Assembly: GCA_037178855.1 (NCBI GenBank)
Contig: JASJZC010000004.1
Span: 1,426,001 to 1,490,000 of the forward strand
From: Oscheius sp. JU75
Lineage: Eukaryota; Nematoda; Chromadorea; Rhabditida; Rhabditidae
Reading direction: 5' to 3'
Length of the DNA stretch: 64,000 nt
Positions 1 to 11,057 of this stretch are shown piece after piece; positions within the stretch are counted from its first letter, which is position 1, and every line of letters starts with the position of its first letter. Position numbers and translations under genes: made by a program. Below the pieces are notes generated by a model. That model made no database searches, was not told the DNA's origin, and saw only the letters and a list, made by a program, of their open reading frames with translations.

Positions 1-1409
1 ATCCTTGGAAGTCCGAGCAAAGTGGCCTTTGTGACCAGTGTGAAGGGATCCGATGGCATGACGGTTGAAGTACAACGCGCCACTCTGCAAAATTTCCATA
101 CGGGAGCCGTTCAAATCATCGTGGCCACGTCTGTCCTAGATGAGGGTATCGACGTCAGTGCCTGTAATCTCATCATCAAGTACAACACGAGCTCCAGTGC
201 TGTGGCCAAGATTCAGAGAGCAGGTTATTCCTTAAGAAATAGCATCGGAAATGTCTATTTCAGGTCGTGTTCGAGCTCAAGGAGGAAGGTCCATTTTTAT
301 CTGTCTTCATGATGGCGTGGCCGAGAGCGAATACCAGGCCATCTTGACTGGAAACATGATGAAAAAATGCGTCAAGGTCATGAAAGACTCTGGACCCTCG
401 CAAGTCAGATCCAAGGTGGACGAGCAGAAGAAAAATTTGGCTGTGAACCGCCAGCATCAGAAAAAACTTGAAGAGGAGCTGAGACAACGACTTCAAGGCA
501 AACAGTACATTCATTCACGCACACCTATCTGACCCTCTATTCAGGTACGACATTCTGTGTCAGACGTGCGACAAGGTCGTCTGTGACAGCGACAGAATCC
601 GAGTTGACGGCTCGCATCACTGCATCGTGGACAGCGACATTTGGAACCATGTGGGCATCCATGTCTCATTCAAAAAGGTACTAAAGCGTCTAGATTCTAA
701 ACGAGAAATATTCAGGGAGCTAAATTCGTGGACAGCGAGCATCAGGTCCTCGGCAGCCTCTTCTGTATCGGTCCGATGGAGCTCAAGGACCTCGGAAATT
801 ATTGGGTGTCGGACTCGCAGCCTGACTCTAGGTGCGGGACCAAGCTGGGCGATGTCTACAAAATCGCGTAGGTTTCCTGTCTGCCCATATCGTAATCACT
901 TTTCAGTGGAACCTACTTCCCGGTATTGAATGCCAGTAAGGTCAAATTCCGCCAACGAGTCAGCAAGATGGAGGAGGACCAGGAGTGCGTTCTCTCAAAG
1001 AATTGGAAGAATGTTCGTGAACAGTACTTCTACGTCCCCAATCTGCATGACGCCGACATTGTAAGCTTTTCGAATTCCACTGACTTGAGTCCCAATCTAG
1101 AGGAAGATGCTGAATGGTCTGAAGCAGAGCGGCAACGCATTGATGGAACATCGACTGGAAGAGGCTCTGAAGCGCATTTCGGCCGAGTTCAACAGGGACA
1201 TCAGTCGTAGAAAGGCCGAATTCGTAAGTGTTCTCCTCTTTTCATCAAAACTTTATGCTTTTCAGGAAAGAGCTGAGCGCATTCGCTCCGGACCGAAGGA
1301 GAAGTTCGCCACGTATAATGATGATGACGACGTATATGGAGGGAGCGAACTGACAGGATTCGGCGATGCATTCGATCTCAGCCTCTTGGACGAGGACGAA
1401 GAAGAATAG
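1..1409 (+). CDS. Dicer-related helicase (DRH / RIG-I-like), 3' part
   Basis: The 5' end lies outside the window; the reading frame is open from base 1. Seven exons are visible, with introns 224-263, 505-544, 678-715, 868-906, 1061-1100 and 1224-1265, and the stop is at 1407-1409. Exon 1 carries superfamily-2 helicase motif V (ATSVLDEGIDV), and the exon 1/2 join restores motif VI (QRAGRVRA). After it comes a RIG-I-type C-terminal domain with a CQTC zinc-binding pair near 558 and further cysteines near 770 and 830. The protein ends in a very acidic tail. Relatives in C. elegans (drh-1, drh-3) bind double-stranded RNA and act with Dicer or in small-RNA synthesis and antiviral RNAi. That role is inferred by family; I cannot say which paralogue this is. 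A polyadenylation signal lies at 1465-1470. Confidence 0.85.
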
Positions 1410-1884
1410 GTCACTTGGCCCGTCTTTCACAAGCCTGCTGCTCTTAGTAGTTTAGTATTGTGTTAATAAATAATGTCTTTGTCTCACTACTGCTTGGAAA
1501 ATGTAGTGCAGGGTCGAGGAAGGATAGGCTTTTCTACCTCGATCGAGATCCAAAAGTGGGAAACATTCGATAGCCAGTGCCAGTTTTTCCGTCCGGTTTA
1601 GGTAGACTGTTTTTCATAGCTCTCACCGAGTGGTACGTGTTACATGTTTTGACGGCATTTTTTTTAACAAGTTTGAACTAAAAACTAAAATCTATGGGAA
1701 TCCCCGCGTCTTGTTCAGTAATCCTGATTTTCAAGAGGTCCTGAGGCGATTTGGGCAACAGTTGTCGGTCGCTACCGTAATCGACTAAATGCCATTTTTC
1801 CAATTCTTCTCTTCCGTGTCATTTTTCTCGTCCTTTCACGTCGCATATTCCTGGACTAGATACTTTTCAGGATAAACACACCTT
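1410..1884. other. Intergenic region
   Basis: It holds the polyadenylation signal of the helicase gene (AATAAA, 1465-1470) and presumably the promoter of the next gene. No coding signal is visible. Confidence 0.6.
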
Positions 1885-4800
1885 ATGGATAACAACGGCA
1901 CGAATAGAAAGACGGCTGATCAAGGTAATTTTGTCCCATTTTTTTTCTCGACTATGCAACTTTTAAGTTCGCCTGAGGTACGCCCCGAAGACTGCTTACT
2001 TCTTCGGCGATGTAGAGAGCCAGTGCGACCAGAAGTACTTGGAGCCGTACGTACGGAAAATCTTAACCGATCTGGAGAAACAGGTAAATTGGTTATCCTT
2101 CAATAGCTGATCATGAGTTCAGCACCGAATTGTCCATACAGAGGCCGTCCAGGAAGCCATCGACGTACAAAGGAACGAAGGCACTGTCAACAACGATCTC
2201 GTCCTCAACCCGCTCATTCCCTTCATCCTGGGACATACTGATCAAATCAGCAGCCGTGAAATTTGTACACTTTTTTTGTAATCCCGCTAACTCAACTTTA
2301 GTGGATTACGCTGAACAGCAACTGAATCACGGTAGGGAACACAACAAGGAGGTGGCCTTCATCGACCTCTGCCTCATACTGGGCAATGATGGACGAGCTA
2401 GAAAGTATGCCGAGCGCTCAAAGAACCAATTCGACCTTCTCGATATTCTCCAGAAAGAGCACGGTATGCGTCTTGTTACATTCAGTAGTCCTGTTTTCAG
2501 GCACGATGCCCGACCAAATTATGAGCAAGACTCTTCAAATGTTCAACCTCACTCAGGACAAGCCTAACGATCCGAAGTCGGATCTGCTGACCCAATTGAT
2601 CATTCGTCTGATACGTTCAAGGGAAACTGACATCTTTCCTGATGTTCTTACCGATCTGGCCAGGGCATCGTATCCTTGGTATGCATTGTGTTTGAATATA
2701 TGAATTTTTTAAGGGATGCTCTATGCCTTGCTAGCATCATGACCCCTAGCAAAGTCGACTTCATTGGTGAGATGAAGAAGTGTCTCAGAAAGCAAATTCC
2801 CAACAATGCTACCCTTTTTTGGCTGGATACCGCAGGGTCAGTCAGTTCATCTTTGGTTCATTCTTCCAATTTTCCAGAGAACTCGTCAAGATGAAAGACC
2901 AGCAGGCTGAGAAGATCAAGCTCAAGTGCGACGGCATCGACCCACTCACAGCCTACCGCATCTTCAAAATCCATCAGCACATCTTCCACAAGGTCGATCA
3001 TGACGAGCTGAGTCTGCAGTCTTGGGCATTCATGGCTCAACCAATCATGTACAAGATCATCGTCGGATGCCTCATTTCTTCTCAGCCAGTGCTTGCCGAA
3101 GATATCGCTCAAGATGCCGCTCAGCACATCATCAACAGGAAGAACGCTCTTTGGTCCGTTCAAGCGGCTCCCTTCGAGGTATTCTTCATTTACTGTCTCA
3201 TTGTTAATGTGTTTAGACTATCGTTCGAATGGTTGTATGTATGGTGACGGCCATGAGACTCAATAATTCGCTCAAGGCCGATACGATCAGGAGATTCCTC
3301 GAAGTTAATCATGACTTGAAGAGCATTCAGCAGAATGGTTCGCTAGAAGTTGTCCCATATTCAAACTACTTCAGGCATTATGAACTACGTTACTTCCAAA
3401 TGGCTGGCTCTGGGTTTGGGCAAGAGACTATGGCAGGAGGTACTGTACCTTCCATCCATTCAAAATGTCACCAATTCGCTTCTTCTGGTTCCAATTCTGC
3501 TTCAGTCAAATTTGGTATGCCCATTTCAGCCTGTCAATTTCAAATTTAGACCTGCCTGGCCGTGAAAATCATGTATGAGCTTGCATCGACGAGTCAGCCC
3601 ATTCCCATCGGTGGCTTTGGTCAGGCTATCGCGGCCATGGCCGCAGAGCTCAAGTTCCGTCCTGCGATGTGTACTGAAATTGCCAACGCCTTGTCTCTCA
3701 GTATATTTTCTAATCGCTCATAGGTGAAAGATCGTTTTAGAATTTGATCACAATCCACAATCCTGGGTGGCGGTTACCGAAATTGACCAGACCGTTGAGT
3801 CAGAACATACCAAACCAGCTGAAGAGCCTAGTCGTTTCACTGGCCAAAGCTTCGTTGAGAAGATCAAGATGACCACTTCTCCTGAGCTTGCACTCGAGAA
3901 CGAGTAATCAACTATTGTTGTCCATCTCATTCACTATTTAGCACAGCCATTGTTGCCGATGATGCTGCTAAAGAAGAGTCTGTTTCTGTCGAGGAGGAAA
4001 GTGCTCGTGCTGCTGTCGAGAACAAGCCAGGATCCGAAGTTCCAGTGGAAGAGAGTCCGACGGTGATGCTGTCGGTGACCGAAGCAAGTCCGATGATACA
4101 TACTCTGGCGCTGAGCGAGAGATCGGATTCTCTACCAAAAGAGGCAAAGCATTGCTCATTTTGTTTCCACATAACACTTCAGCAAATGCATATCGTCGAT
4201 CCGGAATCTTTCGAAGAAAAGCAGACAGACTGGACGGCTGTGCCAAAACAGAAAGATGCCAATCTGAAGACGCCCGACATGTCCTGTCCCTCTGAAGATG
4301 GCCAATACACAGAAGAATCGGTGATCATCACGAGTGAATTGGCTGACACTGTACAAACTGTAAGTCTGTTCCGGTTAAACAACGTCGATTGATTCAAGGC
4401 TTCCGCTGCTACGTCCTTAGACCATCTGGTTAATAACACCTTGCAGCCGAATGACGTCGTCGAGAAACCCAAAGATTCCACGCCCAACGATTTCGCTGTG
4501 GCCACTAGTACACTTTATCATGCTCCCAGTCATTTTGCTCACATTCCAGGTATTGATTCTAAACTTCCTGAGGAAGTGGACGAGCAGCCCAAGCTTACTG
4601 AGACGGTGGTCGAACAGCCCAAGGGATTTTCCACTGGAGGATGGGACGTCCCTGATCAGTCTGTTCCCACTCAAGAACTAGCTGGATTCGGAACTAGTTC
4701 TACCCGGTCGGCCTACGACAATCGTCCCACTCCTCGTCAATACAACGATGTAGGTCATCACGGACCGAACCCTTACGGATCAGGAAATGCGCCCAGGCAG

Positions 4801-4966
4801 AGTTCTTATGGATCGAGCTACGGATGCCGTCCGGATCGTGGCGGTTCGGGAAACATGTCTAATGGACGCGGCGGCAGCTATTCAGGTCCGCGTGTTAGCC
4901 GAGGTAACTTTACTCAAGTCTTGTAGCATTTCTTTTTCAGGCACTCGTCCTCGAGGCTCCCACTGA
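1885..4966 (+). CDS. PGL-like P-granule scaffold protein
   Basis: Fourteen exons join in phase to about 861 residues. Introns are 1925-1967, 2084-2122, 2265-2301, 2464-2500, 2679-2713, 2837-2877, 3179-3216, 3338-3374, 3515-3549, 3701-3740, 3904-3941, 4360-4398 and 4904-4940. The N-terminal third has blocks that look like PGL-1: a YFFGD start, PFILGHTD, and FIDLCLILGND. A second helical block (about 3000-3650) begins GIDPLTAYRI, like the central dimerisation domain. A long acidic, low-complexity stretch follows. The C-terminus is Gly/Ser/Arg-rich with RGG-type repeats (NGRGG, SRGTRPRG). PGL proteins build germ granules in rhabditid nematodes. The assignment rests on remembered family similarity and the matching layout, so an alignment would settle it. 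The final exon is only 26 bases. A polyadenylation signal lies at about 5040-5045. Confidence 0.6.
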
Positions 4967-5200
4967 ACGCTCTCAGAAGTTCTTCTCCTAACATTTTTAT
5001 AATTTATCTCCCTTCCCGTTACAATCATTTTGTTCCCCGAATAAACGTTCATTTCAAAACTACCTTTAGGCTTTCTTGATATAGCCAGGCACCTGGTCGC
5101 ATCGGTAACTGTTTATTCATAAAATAGTTAACAAGGAAACAATAAAATATCCCGGTAAAGAACAGAATTGAAATGCTATCATCGGCCACGTGTAACGACC

Positions 5201-7126
5201 TTAGGGTGTAAGACGGCGAGGATCGCGAGGGAATAGAGAGGCAAGACGAATATTGGGCAGACCGAGGAAGAGCATCGTGACACGCTCGAGTCCAATTCCA
5301 CCGCCAGCATGAGGAGGGCAGCCATACTTGAACGAGTCGATATAGGACTGGATCTGTTCGAGCTGAACGCCGTGATGCTTGGCGCGTTCAGTCAAGAAGT
5401 TTGAGTCGTGGATACGCTGTGCTCCGGATAAGATCTCTTCGCCTGAAATAGTTTTTTGTTGTTGAATTGGATCCAAGATACCTCGCATGAACATATCGTA
5501 ACTGTTGGAATAGCGGCTGTCCTGTGGATCGGGCATTGTATAGAACGGTCTAACAGCCAGAGGGAACTTGTCGAGGATGAAGAAATCGGTCTTGTACTTG
5601 TCCTTGACAAGTTTTCCCAGCAATCGCTCGTTGGCAGTTGTCAAATCGTCCTCATCGCCCATGTCGGTCACTCCGGCCTCTCGCAGCATAGCAACTCCAT
5701 CAGCGTACCTAAATTTTAAAAAGTTACGTTATCCTATCTAGAGAACAGATGTTACACTCTAAAGAATGAAAACCAACGTACTTGAGAACAAGTGCTGGCT
5801 CACAGAACTCGAATGGCTCGGCTGGATACTGCTGATTGACAGCATCAATTTCGTCCTTGAACTCGGCTTGGATTCCTTTGAAAATGTTAATCAGAACAGC
5901 TCCAATCGTTTCGAGAACCTTGATCAGGATAATACGAGCAGACAAAAACAGCTTACCTCATGGTAATGGAAGTTGAATGCCATTTCGAGATCGAGACCAA
6001 CGAACTCGGTCATGTGCCGATGAGTGTTCGAGTCTTCGGCACGGAAGACACCTCCAATTGTGAATACTTTCTCGAAATCTCCAGCGATGGCCATCTGCTT
6101 GTAGAGTTGGGGAGATTGGGCGAGGAAGGCTGAACGTTTGAAGTAGGAGACCTAAAGAGAAGTTTGTAAAAGAAAATTACAACTTCACAAACCTCAAAGA
6201 CGTTAGCGCCTCCTTCACTGGCAGCTGAGATGATTTTCGGAGTGTGGATCTCCACGAATCCCTTGTCGGTCAGAACCTGACGGAATAATCGGCAGACGCC
6301 GCTCTGGATGGCGAATACTCCCTGCGTGACAGTTGTTCTCAGATCGAGAACTCTGAAACAAACAGTTAATATTGCTTCAGCAAAGCCGTACCTGTTGTCA
6401 AGTCTGGTGTCGAGGTTAACCACGGGAAGATCACTATCGGGCTCGGCCTTCCGACTCAAGTCATCCATTTGGAGAGGGACACGAGGTTCCGATTCAGACA
6501 CAAGGAAGACCTTGGCGGCTTGGAGTTCAGCGTCCTTTTGTGTACACGAGTCGATTGGATTGTCAACTTTGGTCACAACGCCGCAGACGTCGATGATCGA
6601 CTCCTTAGAGATTCCCGAGACGAACTTCAGCATCTGCTTGCTGAGGTTCTCCGTTACGAAAAGTCCAATCTGAACGAGATGCAATTACAAAGATATTGAG
6701 CGACGAACCTGGACTGTGTACACACGCTGTCTCAGCACAATGAAGCAGGTCTTTCCTTTTGAGCGAATGTTATGCACGCGGCCACGAACCCAGATCTCCT
6801 GTCCGTTCAGAGCGGCTGTGACCTTGCTCAAATTGGTGAATGTAATCTCCTTCCTCTCAGCCGACTGGATGAGTCCATAGGAGCCGTAGTTATTCTTGGA
6901 AACATCTTCTTCGTCGACTTGAGCTTTGGCTTCGTCATTTGCGCCAGCCGAATTCTGAAAATTGTATTCAGTTACACACGTTCTGGCTGTATATAACAGC
7001 TGTAGAAGCATTGAGAAAGAAACTAGCCTGGGTTTTCATCTCCGCCTTCTTTTGTTGGCGAGCGAGCTTGTTCAGCTCCTTCTTGGAGAGCTTCTTTTCT
7101 CCGTCGGCGTTAACAGCGTCGGCCAT
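5201..7126 (-). CDS. dars-1: Cytosolic aspartyl-tRNA synthetase
   Basis: This class II aminoacyl-tRNA synthetase charges tRNA-Asp. The start at 7126 ([12 protein letters not shown]) opens a lysine-rich N-terminal extension typical of the eukaryotic cytosolic enzyme. An OB-fold anticodon-binding domain follows ([12 protein letters not shown] region, 6700-6900). The catalytic domain shows motif 2 ([12 protein letters not shown] near 6020-6060) and motif 3 (GGGIGLERV near 5290). It ends [10 protein letters not shown], the usual family C-terminus. Total length is about 530 residues, as in C. elegans. Introns lie near 5443-5481, 5708-5780, 5945-5956, 6152-6193, 6354-6392, 6675-6710 and 6956-7027; the small ones are approximate. 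A polyadenylation signal on this strand lies at 5112-5117. The gene converges on the PGL-like gene with about 230 bp between stops. Confidence 0.95.
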
Positions 7127-7661
7127 GGCTACCTGGAATTTAGGTTTTGATATGAAAAAAGAAAATGCAATAGCAGAAAACGAACAAGAGGGGCAGCTTT
7201 ATATAAGCTACTGTCAGATTGCGCAACGATGAGGAAATGTGACTGGCTGCCATATGCTCATTTTTCAATGTTATTGTTGCTACCCTGAGAGGTTGATAGC
7301 TATGTTCGTTATTTCAGGAACGAGGAAATTTTTCTTGCCACCAAACATCTGCAAAAAAGGGAATTTGGGTGATGCAAAAGCATGGGGAGTTGACAGCAAG
7401 TGGGGTGGAAGTGATTCGACGACCTGTGTTCAATATTCACGCGCTGACATTACATATTGTTTTGACGAATAAATCAGGTTGCCCAAAACAAAAACAAGCT
7501 GATTCCCAGGGGTAAGACAGAAATTTGAGAGGAAAAATTCGGAGAACAACACAAGGGCGGGGCCAAGCCGCGAAACGGACGCTCGTCCCGGCTGCAAAGG
7601 GTCGATATTAGAGCCTTCTCGCTATTTCTTCTACCTTTTCTCACTTTTCTTATCTCAATAC
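7127..7661. other. Divergent promoter region
   Basis: This is the space between the divergent starts of dars-1 and the PIP4K gene. No convincing gene is seen; a short open frame at 7239-7472 has no recognisable content. Confidence 0.5.
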
Positions 7662-10648
7662 ATGGAATCGCCTTTATCTTTAGGTAATAAGAGCCTCCCG
7701 GAGCTTCGTCGAAGTGGAATGTCATCGAAGAAGACCCCCAGATCACTTGGAAAGAAAGGAAAAGGCAAAGTTCTTGTTCCGAAATGGAAAGTTTTTCGAG
7801 CCAAGGTAACATTTTTTTACAATTTTCACTTACAACGTTGTTCAGGAGCCACTTTTGTCAGTCTTCATGTGGGGAGTCAATCATTCGATCGACCAACTAA
7901 TGCATGTCGCCCCACCAGGTCTTCTGATGCCCGACGATTTCAAGGCATATGCCAAAGTCAAAATTGATAACCACTGCTTTAACAAAGACATAATGCCCAG
8001 CCATTACAAGGTGAACCTTTCTTTTGACACTCAGAACAAATATTGTAGGTAAAGGAATACTGCCCAAATGTCTTTAGAGCTCTTCGGGAGCAATTTTCCG
8101 TCGATTCTCAAGAATATCTTCGTTCTTTGACCTCGTAAGTCTTTTCGAATATTTAGAAAATCTGTGATTTAGCTATGAGCCCGATCCGGACTCACTCGAC
8201 GGCTCTAAAACCGGATCAAGCCCTCGTCTCTTCATCTCCTACGACAAAAAATTCGTCATCAAGGTAGTTCAAATTGTTTATTCTTCCAAGCAGCATGTTC
8301 AGTCGATGGACTCGGATGCCGTAGAAGAACTTCATTCCGTGCTACGTGACTACCACGAATATGTTGTCGAATGCCAGGGTAGAACTCTTCTTCCCCAATA
8401 TTTGGGACTCTACAGGTTTGCTGTTTATCGATCAAACATGATGTAAATAGTTTAGGCTGACTATCGATGGTAATGAAACATATTTGATCGTGATGCGGAA
8501 CGTCTTCGGAAGAAAGTACAATGTTCACACTAAATTCGACCTCAAAGTATGTTTTATTTGGGCGAAAAACTCGAGCTCCAACTCTGTTACACCTGACATA
8601 TGACCTCAAGATCATGTTGCAGATGCCCCACATTTTTCTAAAACCATTTTGTATCAGCCCTTTCCAGTGTTTGTGAACCATGGAAGGAGCACGCGTACAA
8701 TTTATTGCCACTTTTCACTTCGCTCCACACTGAAGTGTCCTTGATCAGAAAAAAAAGGCTCCACTTGATTCGCATTGTGTTCTTGCTGGCGGAAGTAGGG
8801 CGGAATAGTAAACAGCCATTTGAAAAAAAGGGTGAATCCGACTGGTTTGGGCGATTGTCATCGGAGTTGGGATGCCTTTTGAACTCAGCAGTGCAAAGAG
8901 AGTAAGAACGGAGGAGTTAATCGTCGACTCTGTAGGAGAAGTCATCTCTCTCATAGAAGGCTGATGCTACTAAATAAAAAAAAAATTTCCGACAAACTTT
9001 CTCAGTACTCTACCAAAACAGGGCTTATTATTTAGGGAGGGGATTTGAAGATTTAGCAAGTCTATATTTTGTTACAAAGTCACTCAAATAGTTATTAGGG
9101 CGCATAGAATGTGTAGCACATAATAACCAAAATGTCATCGGCTTTCTCTGTCTACCCTAAACCTCAGCCCTTCTCCTCTGTTGAACTCCATTTTAGAGCC
9201 TGTCAACCTGTCAGCTTGTTTACTACTATACTGTCAGCTTGACCACTGGTTCTCCTTTGAGCACACTTCATATTCCTGTCGGCTTGTACGTTTGTTATTC
9301 TCGAGACTCCCTTTATCCTGTCAACCTGCTCACTTTTTACTCTTGGAACCCCACCTCTGAACCAAAAACTTGTCAGTTGTCAGGTAAATGTGTCAACCTG
9401 ACCACTGCAAATCTTTTGAGACCGCCTCAATCTCTATGAACCCTTTTCTTGTCTTTGTCCTGTCAATCTGTCTGATGTCCAGTTGTTATCCTTTAGACCT
9501 AACCTGTCGGTCAACCCCACTTTATACTCACAGACGGCTTCAGATAGACAAACACATAAAGACGCGCGGAGAATTTAAAAAAGATTGTTCATCAACCTGT
9601 CTCGAGTTCTCCGGGTGTTTACGCCCGCTCTGAAATACGGGTGTATTTTTATGCGCGCTCGGAAAAAGCGTCAAGTTTCTATGCCCGCTGGAAGAAGCAT
9701 AAATACACCCCGCCCAGGAGTAATTGTGAACGCCTCGCGCGCGATAGGAGACAGCTAACTACCCTCATTTAGGCCAATTGACTCACGGGCTTATCTGGTC
9801 ACCTCATTCAATTCTATCGGTGTATTTTCGTCCCCCCGTTATCGTGAATCACATGGGCGAATCACTGCTCATATTGGCGAAAGAGATGACTCGTTTACAG
9901 TAGAGAAAAAGATACGTGACCGGAAACAATTAAGTTTTTGAATGTGGAACTGTTTCAGGGTTCCACCGTGAGTCGTGCTGCCTCGGACAAAGAGAAGATG
10001 AAAGAGCTCCCGACCTACAAGGACAATGACTTCCTCGATCAGAATATCAAGCTCTGTTTACCAGAGGAGGCCAAACAGCAGCTTTTGGCCATGTTGGCCC
10101 ATGATACACAGTTCCTGTCCAAACTACACCTGATGGACTACTCCCTTCTTCTAGGTATTTTGATAAAATTTAGCGAAACTGTAAACTTTCAGGCATTCAT
10201 GATTGCGATCGAGCTGCAGCCGAGGCCGCAAATCGTCCTCCCGAACAACATAGTGAAGAATCTGGTGACGAGCTGGCTCCAACCCCTCCGGACTCTCCGG
10301 TCCCGTCTATTGGTGCCTTTCCAACAGTTTCTGGCGGCCCTGATCTCGAAGACGAGTTCTATGCGATTTCCAGTCGTTCAGGTTCGTTTCAGCCTTTTTG
10401 TCTAACTGAGTGATTTCAGAGAGTGACAAGCGTCTAATCTACTTTATCGGCCTCGTGGATATTTTGACGTATTACGGCGTGAAGAAGAGAACTGCCGCCG
10501 CGGCGAAGACTATGAAATACGGATCCGATGTGGAGAATATTAGCACCGTCAAGCCGGAACAAGTAACTTTTCTTATGGTTCATTGACGAAATTACTTCAG
10601 TACGCTCGAAGGCTGCTCGAATTTGTGACACGTGCAGTTACACCGTAA
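7662..10648 (+). CDS. ppk-2: Phosphatidylinositol 5-phosphate 4-kinase (PIP4K)
   Basis: This lipid kinase makes PI(4,5)P2 from PI5P. The first exons encode a basic N-terminus and the conserved SVFMWGVNHSIDQL block. The ATP-binding region follows (FISYDKKFVIK). Then come YLGLYRLTIDG and MRNVFGRK. The catalytic KFDLKGSTVSRAASDKEK is assembled across the long intron. MDYSLLLGIHDCDR, YFIGLVDILTYYGVKK and STVKPEQYARR complete the fold. The GSTVSR form and an alanine-rich AAKTMKYG specificity loop point to PIP4K rather than PIP5K. Most introns are about 40 bp (for example 7806-7845 and 8011-8048), but the intron at about 8548-9957 is about 1.4 kb and repeat-rich. The final exons lie at about 10421-10563 and 10601-10648. 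Confidence 0.9.
9185..9530. repeat. Degenerate direct repeats in the PIP4K intron
   Basis: The words CCTGTCAACCTG, CTGTCAGCTTG and TGACCACTG recur about once per 60-110 bases with related T-rich spacers. This looks like an old minisatellite. Its edges are approximate. Confidence 0.5.
9638..9712. repeat. Hairpin-forming inverted repeat in the PIP4K intron
   Basis: The arm at 9638-9654 (CGGGTGTATTTTTATGC) is nearly the reverse complement of 9697-9712 (GCATAAATACACCCCG), with a spacer of about 42 bases. Three copies of a TTTAYGCSCGCT-like word lie in and beside it. Confidence 0.6.
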
Positions 10649-11057
10649 CTCTTCTCTACCTTTGCTGAATCGCTTCAATCTCACTTATAACAAATTGCTA
10701 TTTCTCTAATCTCAATTCTACCCCCATCTTGACCAACCATGTGAAAGTGTTTCCCCTTAGCCTGAATCTAGCCAATATTGTGCTGTAAATACCCTAGAGA
10801 TACCCAATCTGAGCTTAATGTGTCCAAACGAGGCAAGGTCTCCGTAGTATAATATATTAAGGTGTTCCCCCTCTTCCAGAGCATAGATGACACCGACAGT
10901 TCGCTCCCAAAACATACTGCTTTATTTTGATTTTGTTGTACATGACCACAATGCGTCTAAAATGAATATACTCGCATTTATGAACATGTTTTAGAATCGG
11001 TAACAGACCAAATGATACATCAGAAGAGGTTTTTGCAGACTTAACGACAATATACAG
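10649..11057. other. Intergenic region
   Basis: This is the 3' region of the PIP4K gene and the 5' region of the kinesin gene. Nothing coding is seen. Confidence 0.5.
11051..11057 (+). promoter_or_regulatory. Probable trans-splice acceptor for klp-20
   Basis: TATACAG ends directly at the ATG (11058) with no upstream coding exon, as expected for a spliced-leader acceptor. Confidence 0.45.

Noticed and set aside
9388-9633. Open frame inside the long PIP4K intron as a nested gene
   Set aside because: It runs through the degenerate repeats and has no protein-like content.
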